From: Cylindrodendrum hubeiense
Taxonomy: Eukaryota; Ascomycota; Sordariomycetes; Hypocreales; Nectriaceae
Assembly: GCA_014621425.1 (NCBI GenBank)
Contig: JAANBB010000365.1
Coordinates: 1-41,323 of the forward strand
DNA: 41,323 nt
Direction: 5' to 3'
The position numbers and the translations under genes were made by a program. Each line of letters begins with the position of its first letter. Positions within the stretch are counted from its first letter, which is position 1. Below, piece after piece: positions 1-9,897 of the stretch. The notes beneath the pieces are model-generated. The model saw nothing but the letters and a program-made list of their open reading frames with translations. It did not search any database and had not been told where the DNA came from.

Positions 1-64
1 CAAACCGTCCAACCGCTTAACCAACCCCGCCAAATACACCACCGCCTTTGTCACCAGATTCATC

Positions 65-1310
65 ATGCCTGGCTCCCTCGATAAGGAGAACGAGGGCCAC
101 GCCCACGTCGACATCCAGGATGACCTTCCGTCGCCGCGAGCCGAAGGCGAGGCCAGTCCCATCATGCGAAACAGCAAGGGCTGGGACGGCAAGCTGCGAG
201 TCCCCAAGTCGGCCCTCGTAGCGAACCCCGAAGCCTTCTCCGACCCGGAATATTCGGATGACGAGAATGTATTGGAGGGAGGCGAGATTGCGGCAGACGA
301 AGGTACGATTACAAGGCTGCAAGCAAGAAGTAAAACTGACTTGTGCCGTCATAGACCTGCTTGACGATGAGGACCCCGAGACAGACGAAGTCATGTGCTC
401 CCACTCGCGAGTCGGCTCAATATCGTCCCTCAAACTCGAACGATTCAAGAACGCAGCCCGAGTCTGCCTGCGCCAGAACAGCATCCAGGAAATCGACGGC
501 CTCTCCGCGCTCGCCGGCACATTAGAAGATCTCGACCTCTACGACAACCTCATCGGACACATCCGCGGCCTCGACGAGCTGACAAATCTAACGTGCCTCG
601 ATCTGAGCTTCAACAAAATCAAGCACATCAAGCACATCAGCCACCTGACTCAACTGAAGGAGCTGTTTCTCGTGGCAAACAAGATTGGCAAGATCGAAGG
701 GCTGGAGGGGCTGGATAAGTTGACATCTCTTGAGCTGGGATCCAACCGTATCCGGGAAATCAATAACCTCGAGACGCTCGTCAACCTCGAAGAGCTTTGG
801 GTGGCGAAAAACAAAATCACCGAAATCGCCGGCCTCGGCGGACTTTCCAATCTGCGCCTACTTAGTATCCAGTCTAACCGCATCACGGACTTGTCGCCCC
901 TCAAGGAAGTGCCAACCCTCGAAGAGCTGTACATCTCTCATAACGCTCTGGTGTCATTGAAGGGCATCGAGAACAACACCAAACTTCGCGTGATCGACAT
1001 TTCCAACAACAAGGTCACAAGCCTCGAGGGCCTCGGCCCGCTGAAAGACCTTGAGGAACTTTGGGCCAGCTACAACTTGATTGCCGATTTTGCCGACGTG
1101 GAGAAGGAGCTCAAAGATAAGGAACAGCTGACAACGGTCTACTTTGAAGGCAACCTATTGCAGCTCCGCGCGCCCGCGCTCTACCGCAACAAGGTACGGC
1201 TGGCCTTGCCGCAGGTGAAGCAGATTGATGCCAGTAAGTGCTACCCAATAATGGCCAGCTAAACAGAACGTTTCTAACATGCCCCTTCTTCAGCTTTCGT
1301 GAGAGTGTAA
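65..1310 (+). CDS. sds22: Protein phosphatase 1 regulatory subunit SDS22 (leucine-rich repeat)
   Basis: Three exons join in frame (65-302, 355-1233, 1294-1310) to give 377 aa. After an acidic N-terminal region, about ten SDS22-type leucine-rich repeats of 22 residues run in series, with the pattern LxxLxxLxLxxNxIxxIxxL (for example LEELWVAKNKITEIAGL). The last exon supplies only the end, QIDATFVRV, which is the usual C-terminus of this family and confirms the 60-nt last intron. SDS22 proteins bind PP1 catalytic subunit (Glc7/BimG) and control its nuclear and mitotic activity. The ATG at 65 is the first in the frame, and the 64 bases before it look like a C/A-rich leader. It converges on the xylose reductase gene. 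The family assignment is firm; binding to PP1 is inferred from the family. Confidence 0.95.
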
Positions 1311-1718
1311 CGGGTTCCGAGGTCAGAGTTTCGGAGGATAATAGTGCAAACAGCATGGCGTTGGGCGGCGTCTTTTACACATGGCATAACACAATCCGGG
1401 GAGAGAAAGCAGATTCATCAGACAACCAATCACATACGTACAGACAGATATGGGCATCGTCTCAGGACCGAACACAGGATTTATCGGGAGCCAATGATAC
1501 ATTAGGATCTCCGATGGCCACGTTTATTTTTCTTTTATCACCAGGTGGGGTGGGACGGGACTTCGTCATTTTGGGGAGGGGTTCTTGTTTATATTCTAAA
1601 GTGGACTCCCCATAATGTCCTTGGGGCTAGAATATAGAGCCATTATCAACAATAACAAACGCCTAAGATGATCCCATAGCAAGTCGTTTCCATCACTTTT
1701 CGTTATCAAGTCATTTCT
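1311..1718. other. Convergent intergenic region
   Basis: This stretch lies between the stop codons of SDS22 and the xylose reductase, so it should hold the 3' UTRs of both. I see no coding signal, RNA gene or repeat in it. Confidence 0.7.
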
Positions 1719-3081
1719 CTAAGCGAAGATCCAGAGCTTCTCAGTGGGGAAGTACTAAGAAGGAAGTCAGCATTCGTCAAGGAGGAGGTGGGATGTGTAA
1801 GGGACTCACGTTGGTAGGCTGGTTGAACTTGAGGTTGAGATCCATCTTGGCAATGCGCTTCATGTCCTCCTCGGGGATGTCGAAGGCGGTGCAGTCGAGG
1901 TTCTCAGTCATGACGTCGGGGCGCGAGGTCTTGGGGATGACAGCCAGGCCCTGTTGGGTGGCCCATCGGAGGAGCACCTGGGCGGGCTTCTTGTTGAGCT
2001 TCTCGGCGAGGGTGGTGAAGACCTCGTGCTGCATCAGAGGCGAAGCAGACTTGGCGCGGTCCATGTCGAGCTCGATGAAGCCGGTGGGGCCGAAGGATGA
2101 GTAGGCAGTCAGGGCGATTCCCTCGGCCTTGGCGAGGCGGACGAGCTCGGCCTGCTGGAGGTAGGGGTGCAGCTCGACCTGGAGGGTGGCAGGGGGGATC
2201 TTGGCGTACTTAAGGAGGTCGTAGATGGTCTGGGCCTGGAAGTTGGAGATGCCGATGGAGCGGGCGAGGCCCTTCTCGACGAGGTCCTCCATGGCGCCCC
2301 AGGTCTCCTGGTTGGTGGCCTTGCTCCAGCGGATCTCCTTGTCGCCGTCGTAGTGCCAGCCAGGGGGGTAGCGCACCTCGGGGTCGACGTACTCGAGGGC
2401 GACGGGGAAGTGGATCAGGAACAGGTCGAAGTAGTCGACCTGCCAGTCGGCGAGCTGGCGGCGCGTGATGGGCTCGACGCGCTCCTTGTCGTGGAAGGTT
2501 TGCCAGAGCTTGGAGACGATGAAGAGCTCCTCGCGCTTCACGATGCCCTCCTTGATGGCGCGGGCGACGCCGTCACCGCACTGCTTCTCATTGCCGTAGT
2601 CTGCGGGGGGGAGTAAAGTCAGTTAAAAGTCTCAGTCAGGGGAATTGGGCTCAATGCGAAGGGTAGAGGACCGGCGCCACTCAGCACTGAAGCTCCATCT
2701 CATGTCGCTTTGGCGGGGCCAAGCAAGCTGCGTGAGCTGAGAGCTTCAGTGCTGCAGCGCTGAGAGCTCAATGGATGACGCGGGTGGAGGGGTCAAGCTA
2801 CAGGGGTCCGTGGCTATTCTCTCGGGGTAATTGGGTAAAAATGATGAGGGGCAGTGGGAGGAGCAGGGGCTTGGGATGGAGGGGCAGTTTTGCGGACGTT
2901 ATCTGTGTAAGACGCTGTGCAAGACTCGGATGGACGTACCGCAAGCGCCGTCGAACAGACGGTAACCGGCCTTGATGGCGTTGTAGACGGTGTCGGCGGT
3001 GTTGTTCTCAACCTTCCAGAGGCCGAAGCCCACCTGGGGCATCTCGTAGCCGCTGTTGAGCTTGATGTTGGGGACAGCCAT
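1719..3081 (-). CDS. xyl1: NAD(P)H-dependent D-xylose reductase (aldo-keto reductase)
   Basis: Exons 3081-2940, 2600-1810 and 1754-1719 give 322 aa, the normal length for fungal xylose reductases. The protein reduces xylose (and often L-arabinose) to the polyol in the cytosol. The AKR catalytic tetrad is visible: Asp in [14 protein letters not shown], Tyr in DYGNE, Lys in IVSKLW and His in LIHFP. The C-terminus [11 protein letters not shown] comes from a 36-nt last exon and is typical. The start ATG at 3081 begins [20 protein letters not shown], preceded by a CT-rich leader. The first intron is 339 nt, far longer than the others here, and contains a 14-bp inverted repeat. The coenzyme loop reads [10 protein letters not shown] rather than the familiar IPKSNxxxR, so the exact substrate or cofactor class (xylose versus arabinose reductase paralogue) is less certain than the family. 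Confidence 0.92.
2682..2754. repeat. 14-bp perfect inverted repeat in xylose reductase intron 1
   Basis: CAGCACTGAAGCTC at 2682-2695 is exactly complementary to GAGCTTCAGTGCTG at 2741-2754, with 45 nt between. It lies wholly inside the 339-nt first intron. In the transcript it could form a stem that loops out part of the intron. Confidence 0.85.
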
Positions 3082-3295
3082 GATAACGGTGGGGGATGTG
3101 GTAGACGTGTAAGTGTAGGTGGTGCTTCGTGAGGACAGAACCGCGACGCAAGATGGAGCAGGAGAGGGAATAAGGGAGGAGGGGGAGGAGAGAGAAGAGA
3201 GGGGGAGAGACATCATGAAGTATTTATGGCGTCGACCAGTTTTCAATCGCCCCAGTCGTCCCCCGGCATCGCATGGCTGTCATACCTCGCAGCAT

Positions 3296-3331
3296 GGCAT
3301 TGGCAGTGGCATTAGCAGTGGCATTGATAGC
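3296..3331. repeat. 12-bp imperfect tandem repeat, three copies
   Basis: Three successive 12-mers, GGCATTGGCAGT, GGCATTAGCAGT and GGCATTGATAGC, lie about 215 bp upstream of the xylose reductase start. Function unknown. Confidence 0.75.
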
Positions 3332-4354
3332 CAGACGCCTACCCACATGGGCCGACAGCCCGTCCAGCACACGTATCATGCCTCCTTCGTCGATCCGTGA
3401 CGCGCCGGGGAGCGCAAAAAAGGCGGGCCGGCAATGTCATGGCAACGTAGCGCAGCGGGCGGGCGAGCGAGATCCTGGGGAGCTAGGGCCCTGGGGGTGC
3501 TCGTAAATGGCCTACTGGACAAACCAGCAGTCGGGGAAAACTGCTGCCACCGCGTGGTTCCACCGATTCGACGTCGCATTGATCCAGAGCCCAGTGCCGC
3601 TTTTGTGGGGCGCCTGCAATTCACCCGGAGCGGCCGGTGGGTCTGTCCAGAGCGCTGCGGGGCCGGCGGGTATGTACAGTACGTTCCCAATCCTGCGGGA
3701 GGGCGCTGCGGGCTGCTGGCAACTCGTCGGAGAGAGTTGGCCGCGGCTCGACGTATGTTCCTGGTCGTTTATCGCGGTGGTTAGGATGCGAAACCGAGGC
3801 TGTGTTGGATTTTGGTTACATGAGTCTGTCAACTTAACCGGTAGATCGGTTTGTGGTCCGTGGTTGCAGTCAACGGGTTAAATGACTGTGTGTAATCACA
3901 AGCGGTACGAGAGCATATCATGCGTTTCCGGACGTCAAACGGTCAAGAATGCTCCCGATTCGACCCTGACCGACTCTACCAATGCCTCCATTTCGTCGAA
4001 ACCTGGACCATGGCATTCCGGAATCCCATAGAATGATGTGGCGCCGAGAAGCCCCTACGCCCTGCAACATGCCATGATGGTCCAGGGTAGCGAGGTGAGC
4101 TGCAGAAGGTGAAGCCATTCGCATCAGCACCCCGCAACTATCCCCCCGGCTGCAACGCAGGAGGAGAAGCAGCAGCAAAAGCAGCAACGGGCCTACACCC
4201 AGAACGATCTGTACACGGTGGTCCGGTGGTCATGATGGGGAAGCCCTGACATAACCCTGGGCCAGACATGGCTCCGACGGGCCGCCTCACGGCCAGCTTG
4301 AGCCGTTTGATCCTCATGCAGGTCCCCTTTGATTGGCATGACTGCGGGAAGGGG

Positions 4355-4872
4355 GGCTAGCTAGTTGGCCAGTTGGCTAGTTGGGCCTTCCATGGCGCAT
4401 CCCCTTGGGCTTCTGCGACGAAACTCCGAGGACGCCTATTTGTGCGTTTAATTCACGTCGCTCGAGTCGGTGTCGCGCCTATGAGCCAAGTGGGCTAGCA
4501 GCGGGCGTCCGTCGCTGTGATTGATGCGGCAGACTATCGAGAGCACCGACCACGGCTCCGGTGGAGATGGGCTCGAACGACACGCAGGCCAGGTCGGCGT
4601 TGCTGCGCCCGTCTGTTAAACAGCAGGATGCCAGGTTCCCCGATCTCGAAACCCTGTGCCGCATTGCGTATTTGTTTTGTCCTTTGGGATAATCAACGGC
4701 GCGGTTGAAACTACGACTGCGACTGCAACTGCGGCTTGTTGAAAACCTACCAATTCCCGGTGGAGAGCGAGGTACATGGCAGCTGGCAGCATCGGCCCTA
4801 ATCAGCTCGCATTTAGCCTGAATACCCCCACGTCGGGGAGTGTCGGCGGATCTCGTCCCACATGCGGCTAAA
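4355..4872. promoter_or_regulatory. Candidate XlnR/Xyr1-type sites (GGCTAR)
   Basis: GGCTAG occurs at 4355-4360, 4375-4380 and 4493-4498, and GGCTAAA occurs at 4866-4872 (+) and, as TTTAGCC, at 4812-4818 (-). GGCTAR is the described binding core for the xylan regulator XlnR, which controls xylose reductase genes in Aspergillus. The sites lie 1.3-1.8 kb from the reductase start and 0.8-1.3 kb from the kinase-like start, so the link to either gene is inference. Six-base matches can be chance. Confidence 0.3.
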
Positions 4873-5667
4873 TTTGCTGGTCTGGCTGTTCGCTCATCTA
4901 TCCACCAGCGAGTGAGTGGAGACGGTGCCTAGTCCTTCTGGCCCTCTCTTTCCAAGTGCACATGCTCGAATCAACACCACGCCGACAAGTGTCGCCGACT
5001 CCGCTCGCAATGGCCATGTTGGTGGCAAAACACCATTGCTATTGCCATCGCGATTGCTATCACTGCTTCTACTGCTCTTTGACCCTTACTGCCTTATGAT
5101 CTAAGTCACGTCCGGGCGAGTGGAACCCATAGGCAGGAAGCAGGAGAGGCGAGTGGTGATGGTGTCGTACATCATTGCTGGGCTGGGCTGGGTTAACAAT
5201 ATCTCGATTCATTGACCCAGTCGCCCCTCTAGCAACCTCAAAGAATATCCATCATCCCTACGCACAGGCTTTCTTGTTGCTCGTGCCCCATCCCAACCCC
5301 AAAGCCAAAATTAGGACTCGATCCATGTAATGACCCAGCAAGTGCTGGAACAAAGAACCACCTGAACACCCGCCATCACGCCCCCCCGACTCGTCTTGAT
5401 TGTGCCATGAACAGCTTTGGACTCAAAGGCTGCACAATTCCAAGCACCAGTACTCCATTGACGCCCCGTATAATTGCCATCATTGAGGAACAAAAGGCAT
5501 TATTTGTCTCAACTGAACAAGCTACCGGAAAGTGGTGTTCTCAGTAGCCAGAATCACGATGGCATACGTTCTTTGTTTGTCTAAACAAGTTTATTATCCC
5601 AGAACAGACCCCGAAACATTTGCACATTTCGCAAAGAACCATCCGCACTCGCTTGCATCCCTTCAAC

Positions 5668-8379
5668 ATGTCTCACTTACTTCCAGACGAAATGATAAAC
5701 CTGACGGTCTATCAGCGCAATACACCCAAAAACCCTCTCGATGGACTTCGAAATCTAAATGCCGTCCAGGGTGCCCTCCTCCGCGGCGACCGCGAGGTCA
5801 CTCTCAACGGCACCGCCACCATCAGCAATGACATCCGCAAGGAGCTGCGGCAAACCCACCAGCCATACACGCACCAATCCGATCCAACTGACCTCAAGTT
5901 CCGGGATATGAGAAGCCTCCCGGATGACAAAAGAGTGTCGGATGATCTGCTACGAAACATATTTGGAGACTGCAAGTGGCAGGGCTTCAGATTTGAATTC
6001 GTCAGGATCCTAGGCACTGGTGGCTTCGGAGCTGGGACTCTCTGGAAAATCCACCTCGAAGGGGGAGTCACCAAACTCGTCGTCATCAAAGTCCCTTTGG
6101 GAAAAGATTCATATTCGAGAGAGGAAAAGGATTGGCATCTGCGATATGATGGCAGCCGCCACACTGTTCAACTTGTCGACCTGCCGAAGATGGCCAAGGC
6201 CGTGCAAGACGAATACAAACTAAAAAATTCCGACAAGCCCTTGCAATATGACCAAGGAAAGATATTCAACTCTGACCTTTTGACCGGTACAATCCTGGAG
6301 TACATGTCTCACGGTGACCTCTTGCAAATTTTGCACAAAGCATCACGTCAAATCGACTGTTTCCCAGACAGAGTGCTGTGGGGTATTTGGGAATGCTGTA
6401 CGTCTGAATCTTCCTTTACTCTCCGAGTGAATTTCAGTACTAATAGACAAATATAGTGGTCAAAGGCGCAGCCGCAGTTGCGTATCAGCCTATTTTCAAC
6501 AAGCATAATAGGGGTTTCGAACAAGAGATGGAGCAGGCTAAGGCCGAAAACCGCCTCGACGCCTTCCTCAAAGCTCTTCAGAAGGAAGATATTGCTCATG
6601 ACGTTCATTTTGATCTTGAAGAGTCAAATAGTAAGTGGCCTCAAGAGTCGCCTCACTCATAGCTGACCAGATATAGTTCTTGTGGGCGATGATTCGGACC
6701 ATTCTAACCAGCCTGTTTTCAAGGTGACTTTCCGATTCCCCAGCGATGACCGAAGAACCAAATAGCTAACTTAAACCTAGATTCATGATTTTGGAGGATT
6801 CAGCCATGTCATGGATAAAGCTTGGAAGATTGCTGATCAGGAATACTACTGGAGAATCAGGATGCCAATCAAGATGACTAGGTTTACACCTGTACGTAAA
6901 TATTCAAGAAACGAGCGACATATTTCTAACTGCGAATAGGAACAAGTTCACCAAGACTGGGACAAGCTATCCGTCAATATTCCAGGCCAAGCAGCCGTCA
7001 ATAGGTTCAGGGGTGACAACCTCACCCAAGGCAATCCAATTGCCGGGCGATACGGAGCGTGGACCAACATCTTCATTCTCGCCAAAACGGTTAGTCAACA
7101 GTGTTATCCCCATTTCATAACCCCCCTCTAACAATATCTTAGATGGAAGCCGCAGTGACTTTCTTGTACAGGGCGCATCCTTTTTCAGCCAAGTATTACA
7201 CCACGATTGACGGCAGGACAGAGGGGAACACATATGGTTGGCGCCTGAACAACGGCAAGTATGACCACGTCGACCAAGGGCTGCGAGATATTCTCTGCCA
7301 GTGCTTGTTTGAGCGACCACTTGACCGGCCTAGTATTGTCGGTCTTTTGCGGAACATTGAGAATCGCAAGGGCAAGGGCTTCGACGAAACCGGGGGGGAT
7401 GTCAAAACGTTCTGGGACGACATGTTCGCCCCTCAACCCACCATGCCCATTCCAGAAAGCGTGCATTCGGATATACAGCAGGAAATATCACAGGCCTTGC
7501 GGGACCAGTCTGTGGCGGCCCAGCAGCAGCCGTCTGTTGGCCAGGACAATGTTGAGGAGGATCGTCACAATCGTCCCCAAGCCCAGGGTGCGGCCTCACG
7601 CAACCCATACCCACCAAAGGTACGCTTTCGGGTCAAAAAAACGCCCGCCTCCAATCAAAATCGTACCATACCGCGATATGAGTGGGTATCGTGCTATACA
7701 GGTTTACCAGCCATCAGGTTTCCAAACCTCGCCACCAGAGCAACAGTCAACGCAACAACAGGGGCAGCACAGGCCACTGGGCAACGCACATAGAGCAACT
7801 AGCCTCCCTGAACTTCCTCTCCGTTCGAAGAGGCGGCATGACGGTTCCCAGCATCCCGAAGCCGGGGGAGGCTTTATGCGCCCCGTATTTGCAATTCCCA
7901 ATATGTCGGAAACGTCCGATAGCAGGTCTTCTGATGGACATCCGGCAAAGAGAATCAGACTCGAAAAGACGGATGAGCCCCCAACAAGGGGATTCGAAAT
8001 TGAAAACAAGATTGATGGATTCCCGATGAAAATGATGAAAATGATGAAAATCAATGACCAGATTGTTCAACCGTCCGGGCCACATGGAAATCTTGCGACG
8101 GCCTCTGAGCCAGAAAATTCATCTGCACCCACCAAGCGTGTCAAGAGGGTTCGTTTCAAAAATGCAAGCAAGATTGAGAAGAAGCCGAGGAAGCATTTTA
8201 GGCCATGGCACGAAAAGTCCGGTGTCGGGTCAAGGGTCGGGTCGGAAATCTGGCCACGAGTGCCTGTGGCGATTCAGAACCTAGTGGTTCGGTCAGAGCA
8301 ATTAAAGGGGAGGATCGGCTCTGAGTTGGTTGGCCATGTTTCCAGACCAGCCTGGGAGATAAAGACAAGACAGGTTTGA
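5668..8379 (+). CDS. Divergent fungal protein-kinase-like protein
   Basis: Seven exons (5668-6397, 6457-6630, 6677-6723, 6781-6891, 6940-7089, 7143-7619, 7702-8379) splice in frame to 788 aa. A kinase fold is visible: glycine loop LGTGGFGAG at about 115-123, the beta-3 Lys in VVIK (about 141), a catalytic loop HFDLEESN (His294, Asp296, Asn301) and DFG at 320-322. The Lys expected two residues after the catalytic Asp is Glu, and the alpha-F Asp position reads Asn in GAWTNIF. The C-terminal third is Pro/Gln/Lys-rich and looks disordered, with basic stretches such as TKRVKRVRF that could be a nuclear signal. The first ATG in the frame is 5668. It resembles the expanded, poorly characterised kinase-like families of Sordariomycetes; substrate unknown. 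The last intron (7620-7701) was placed by phase and by the coding character of the downstream frame. Confidence 0.82.
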
Positions 8380-8770
8380 TTGGTTTGGTAGTTTCATGTA
8401 TCGAACCAGGGGTTTGGGTGTCAAGTGATATCCAGGTTGTTACCTAGGCGGAGTTAAGGTGCCATTACTTAGTTGGATTTATTGTTCATGTTCTCGTTAA
8501 ATTATGTGTCCCCGTCCATTTGTCCCTGTCTTTTATACATTATATGCCGCTTGTCCTTTTTAAAATTCTTATTCAAACCAGTCCACCAAAGCACCATTCA
8601 TCTTGGGTATCATTAGTATCCTCCATTGCAGCACCATCCATGCATACAAAAGAAAGTACATCTCCAGAAATAATATGGCTAAATAAGCCACTTAACCTTT
8701 AAGCTCAGAAAAAGAAAAGAATACAAGGATTGAGTCCCCACGCCTGCGAGGATCGGGGTCCTTGCTAGTC
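8380..8770. other. Convergent intergenic region
   Basis: Shared 3' flank of the kinase-like gene and the membrane-protein gene. It is AT-richer than its surroundings and fits 3' UTR sequence. I see no gene. Confidence 0.65.
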
Positions 8771-9897
8771 CTAATTGTCGAAGTTCGAGTACCTGCACTC
8801 ACAAGTCCCGGACTTGGCCTTGACGTCGCCAATACTGTTTCCACTGCTGTCCTCGCACTTGGGTGGGCCCTGGGTGCCCGCCTTGCTCTGCGCAATCTCG
8901 GCATTGCCAGGCCAGGAGCCAAACTTGACGTCACCGGGCTGCGGCTCGATAGTTTGGTTCCCGTGTCGCTGCGTCCACAGAGTAGCCTCGAAACGCGTGT
9001 CGTCAAAGGTGCATGTTGCAGCACGGTTGTCGGACGTCAGCTTGTCCGAGGGAACGACCGACTTGGACATGGAAAAGGAGAAGCGCAGGCGCTCGGTTGT
9101 CTTGCCAGCGTCCAGGACGGCAAGGGAGCGGTTGACGAAGGAGGGAGCGAAGGGGTTCTCGGTGGAGGAGATGGTGTAAGCGGACGACGAGTCGGCGGTG
9201 ATGACCCAGTAGAAGGTGGCCGAGTCACCTTCAGTATAAGGGTAGCAACGCCAGGTGGACGGGTTAGAGACGCAGTCGGTGGTCGTTTCTTGAAGATCAA
9301 CGTCAAAAGAGAAGGATCCTACTGGGAAGCCTTCATCGAGAGAATCGTTCCCTTGGTTGTGTTTTTCTTGATCCCTTTTCGGCTCCGTCAGTCCGTGTCC
9401 TTCAGCGCTGCCGTCTGGACCTATACTCACTTATCTTGCAAGCCAATTGTCAAGCCAACTGCCAGTCCGATGGCAACTACAACCAGGACGGCGACTGAAA
9501 CTCCCAAGACACAACACCACCGATCCACATGCTTCCTCCGCCCGCCATACTCGCCGCGCTGCATCCGGGCCTCCTGGTCCTGGGCCTCCCGGTCAGCCTC
9601 CTTGTAGCTAGGCGGCGGCGGGTTCAGCGTCGGAGCACCGACCATGATATACGGCGGCACATAGGGCGGAGGAAGGCCTCGCGGCGACACCCCAGGAGAC
9701 GAGCGACGGGGCGACTTTTGGGGCACGCGGAGAGGAATAGGCGTATTGGAGAGATGAGCGACGACGGGTTTTGGTGTTGAGGGGTGCGGGGTGGCAACTT
9801 CGTTCTCTGCGATGACGGGCAGGAAGCCAACGCCGTTAAGAGAGCTGCGGGAGCTCACGGAGCCGGGGCCCCGGCCATGGCCGTGGCCTCGGATCAT
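8771..9897 (-). CDS. Single-pass membrane protein with proline-rich PY-motif N-terminus
   Basis: Exons 9897-9431 and 9374-8771 give 356 aa. The join is the only acceptor that restores frame: donor GTGAGT at 9430, a CTGAC branch site and acceptor at 9375, making a 56-nt intron. Residues 1-126 are Pro/Ser/Arg-rich with PPPY (76-79) and PPSY (95-98), both PPxY motifs. Residues 127-153 form one strongly hydrophobic helix. The remaining ~200 residues include several Cys and look like an extracellular domain. The N-terminal region is Arg-rich just before the helix, predicting N-in topology by the positive-inside rule. No known domain was recognised. PPxY motifs usually bind WW domains of Rsp5-type ubiquitin ligases, so ubiquitin-dependent trafficking is a reasonable but untested idea. 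Confidence 0.8.

Larger units (their letters stand above)
3082..5667. other. Long divergent intergenic region (xylose reductase / kinase-like gene)
   Basis: These 2.6 kb separate two divergently oriented start codons. Next to the reductase (3082-3230) the antisense strand is a pyrimidine-rich leader. A TTTAT-like AT patch lies near 3221. The middle is GC-rich and open in several frames at once, without convincing protein. I see GGCTAR-type motifs, a short tandem repeat and nothing that supports another gene. Confidence 0.6.

Noticed and set aside
2167..2616. 149-codon plus-strand open frame opposite the xylose reductase
   Set aside because: It is the antisense shadow of a GC-rich conserved exon; its Val/Gly/Asp/Leu-rich product has no domain character.
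3507..3881. 124-codon ORF in the xylose reductase upstream region
   Set aside because: It overlaps other open frames on both strands, has a poor start context and no recognisable protein features.
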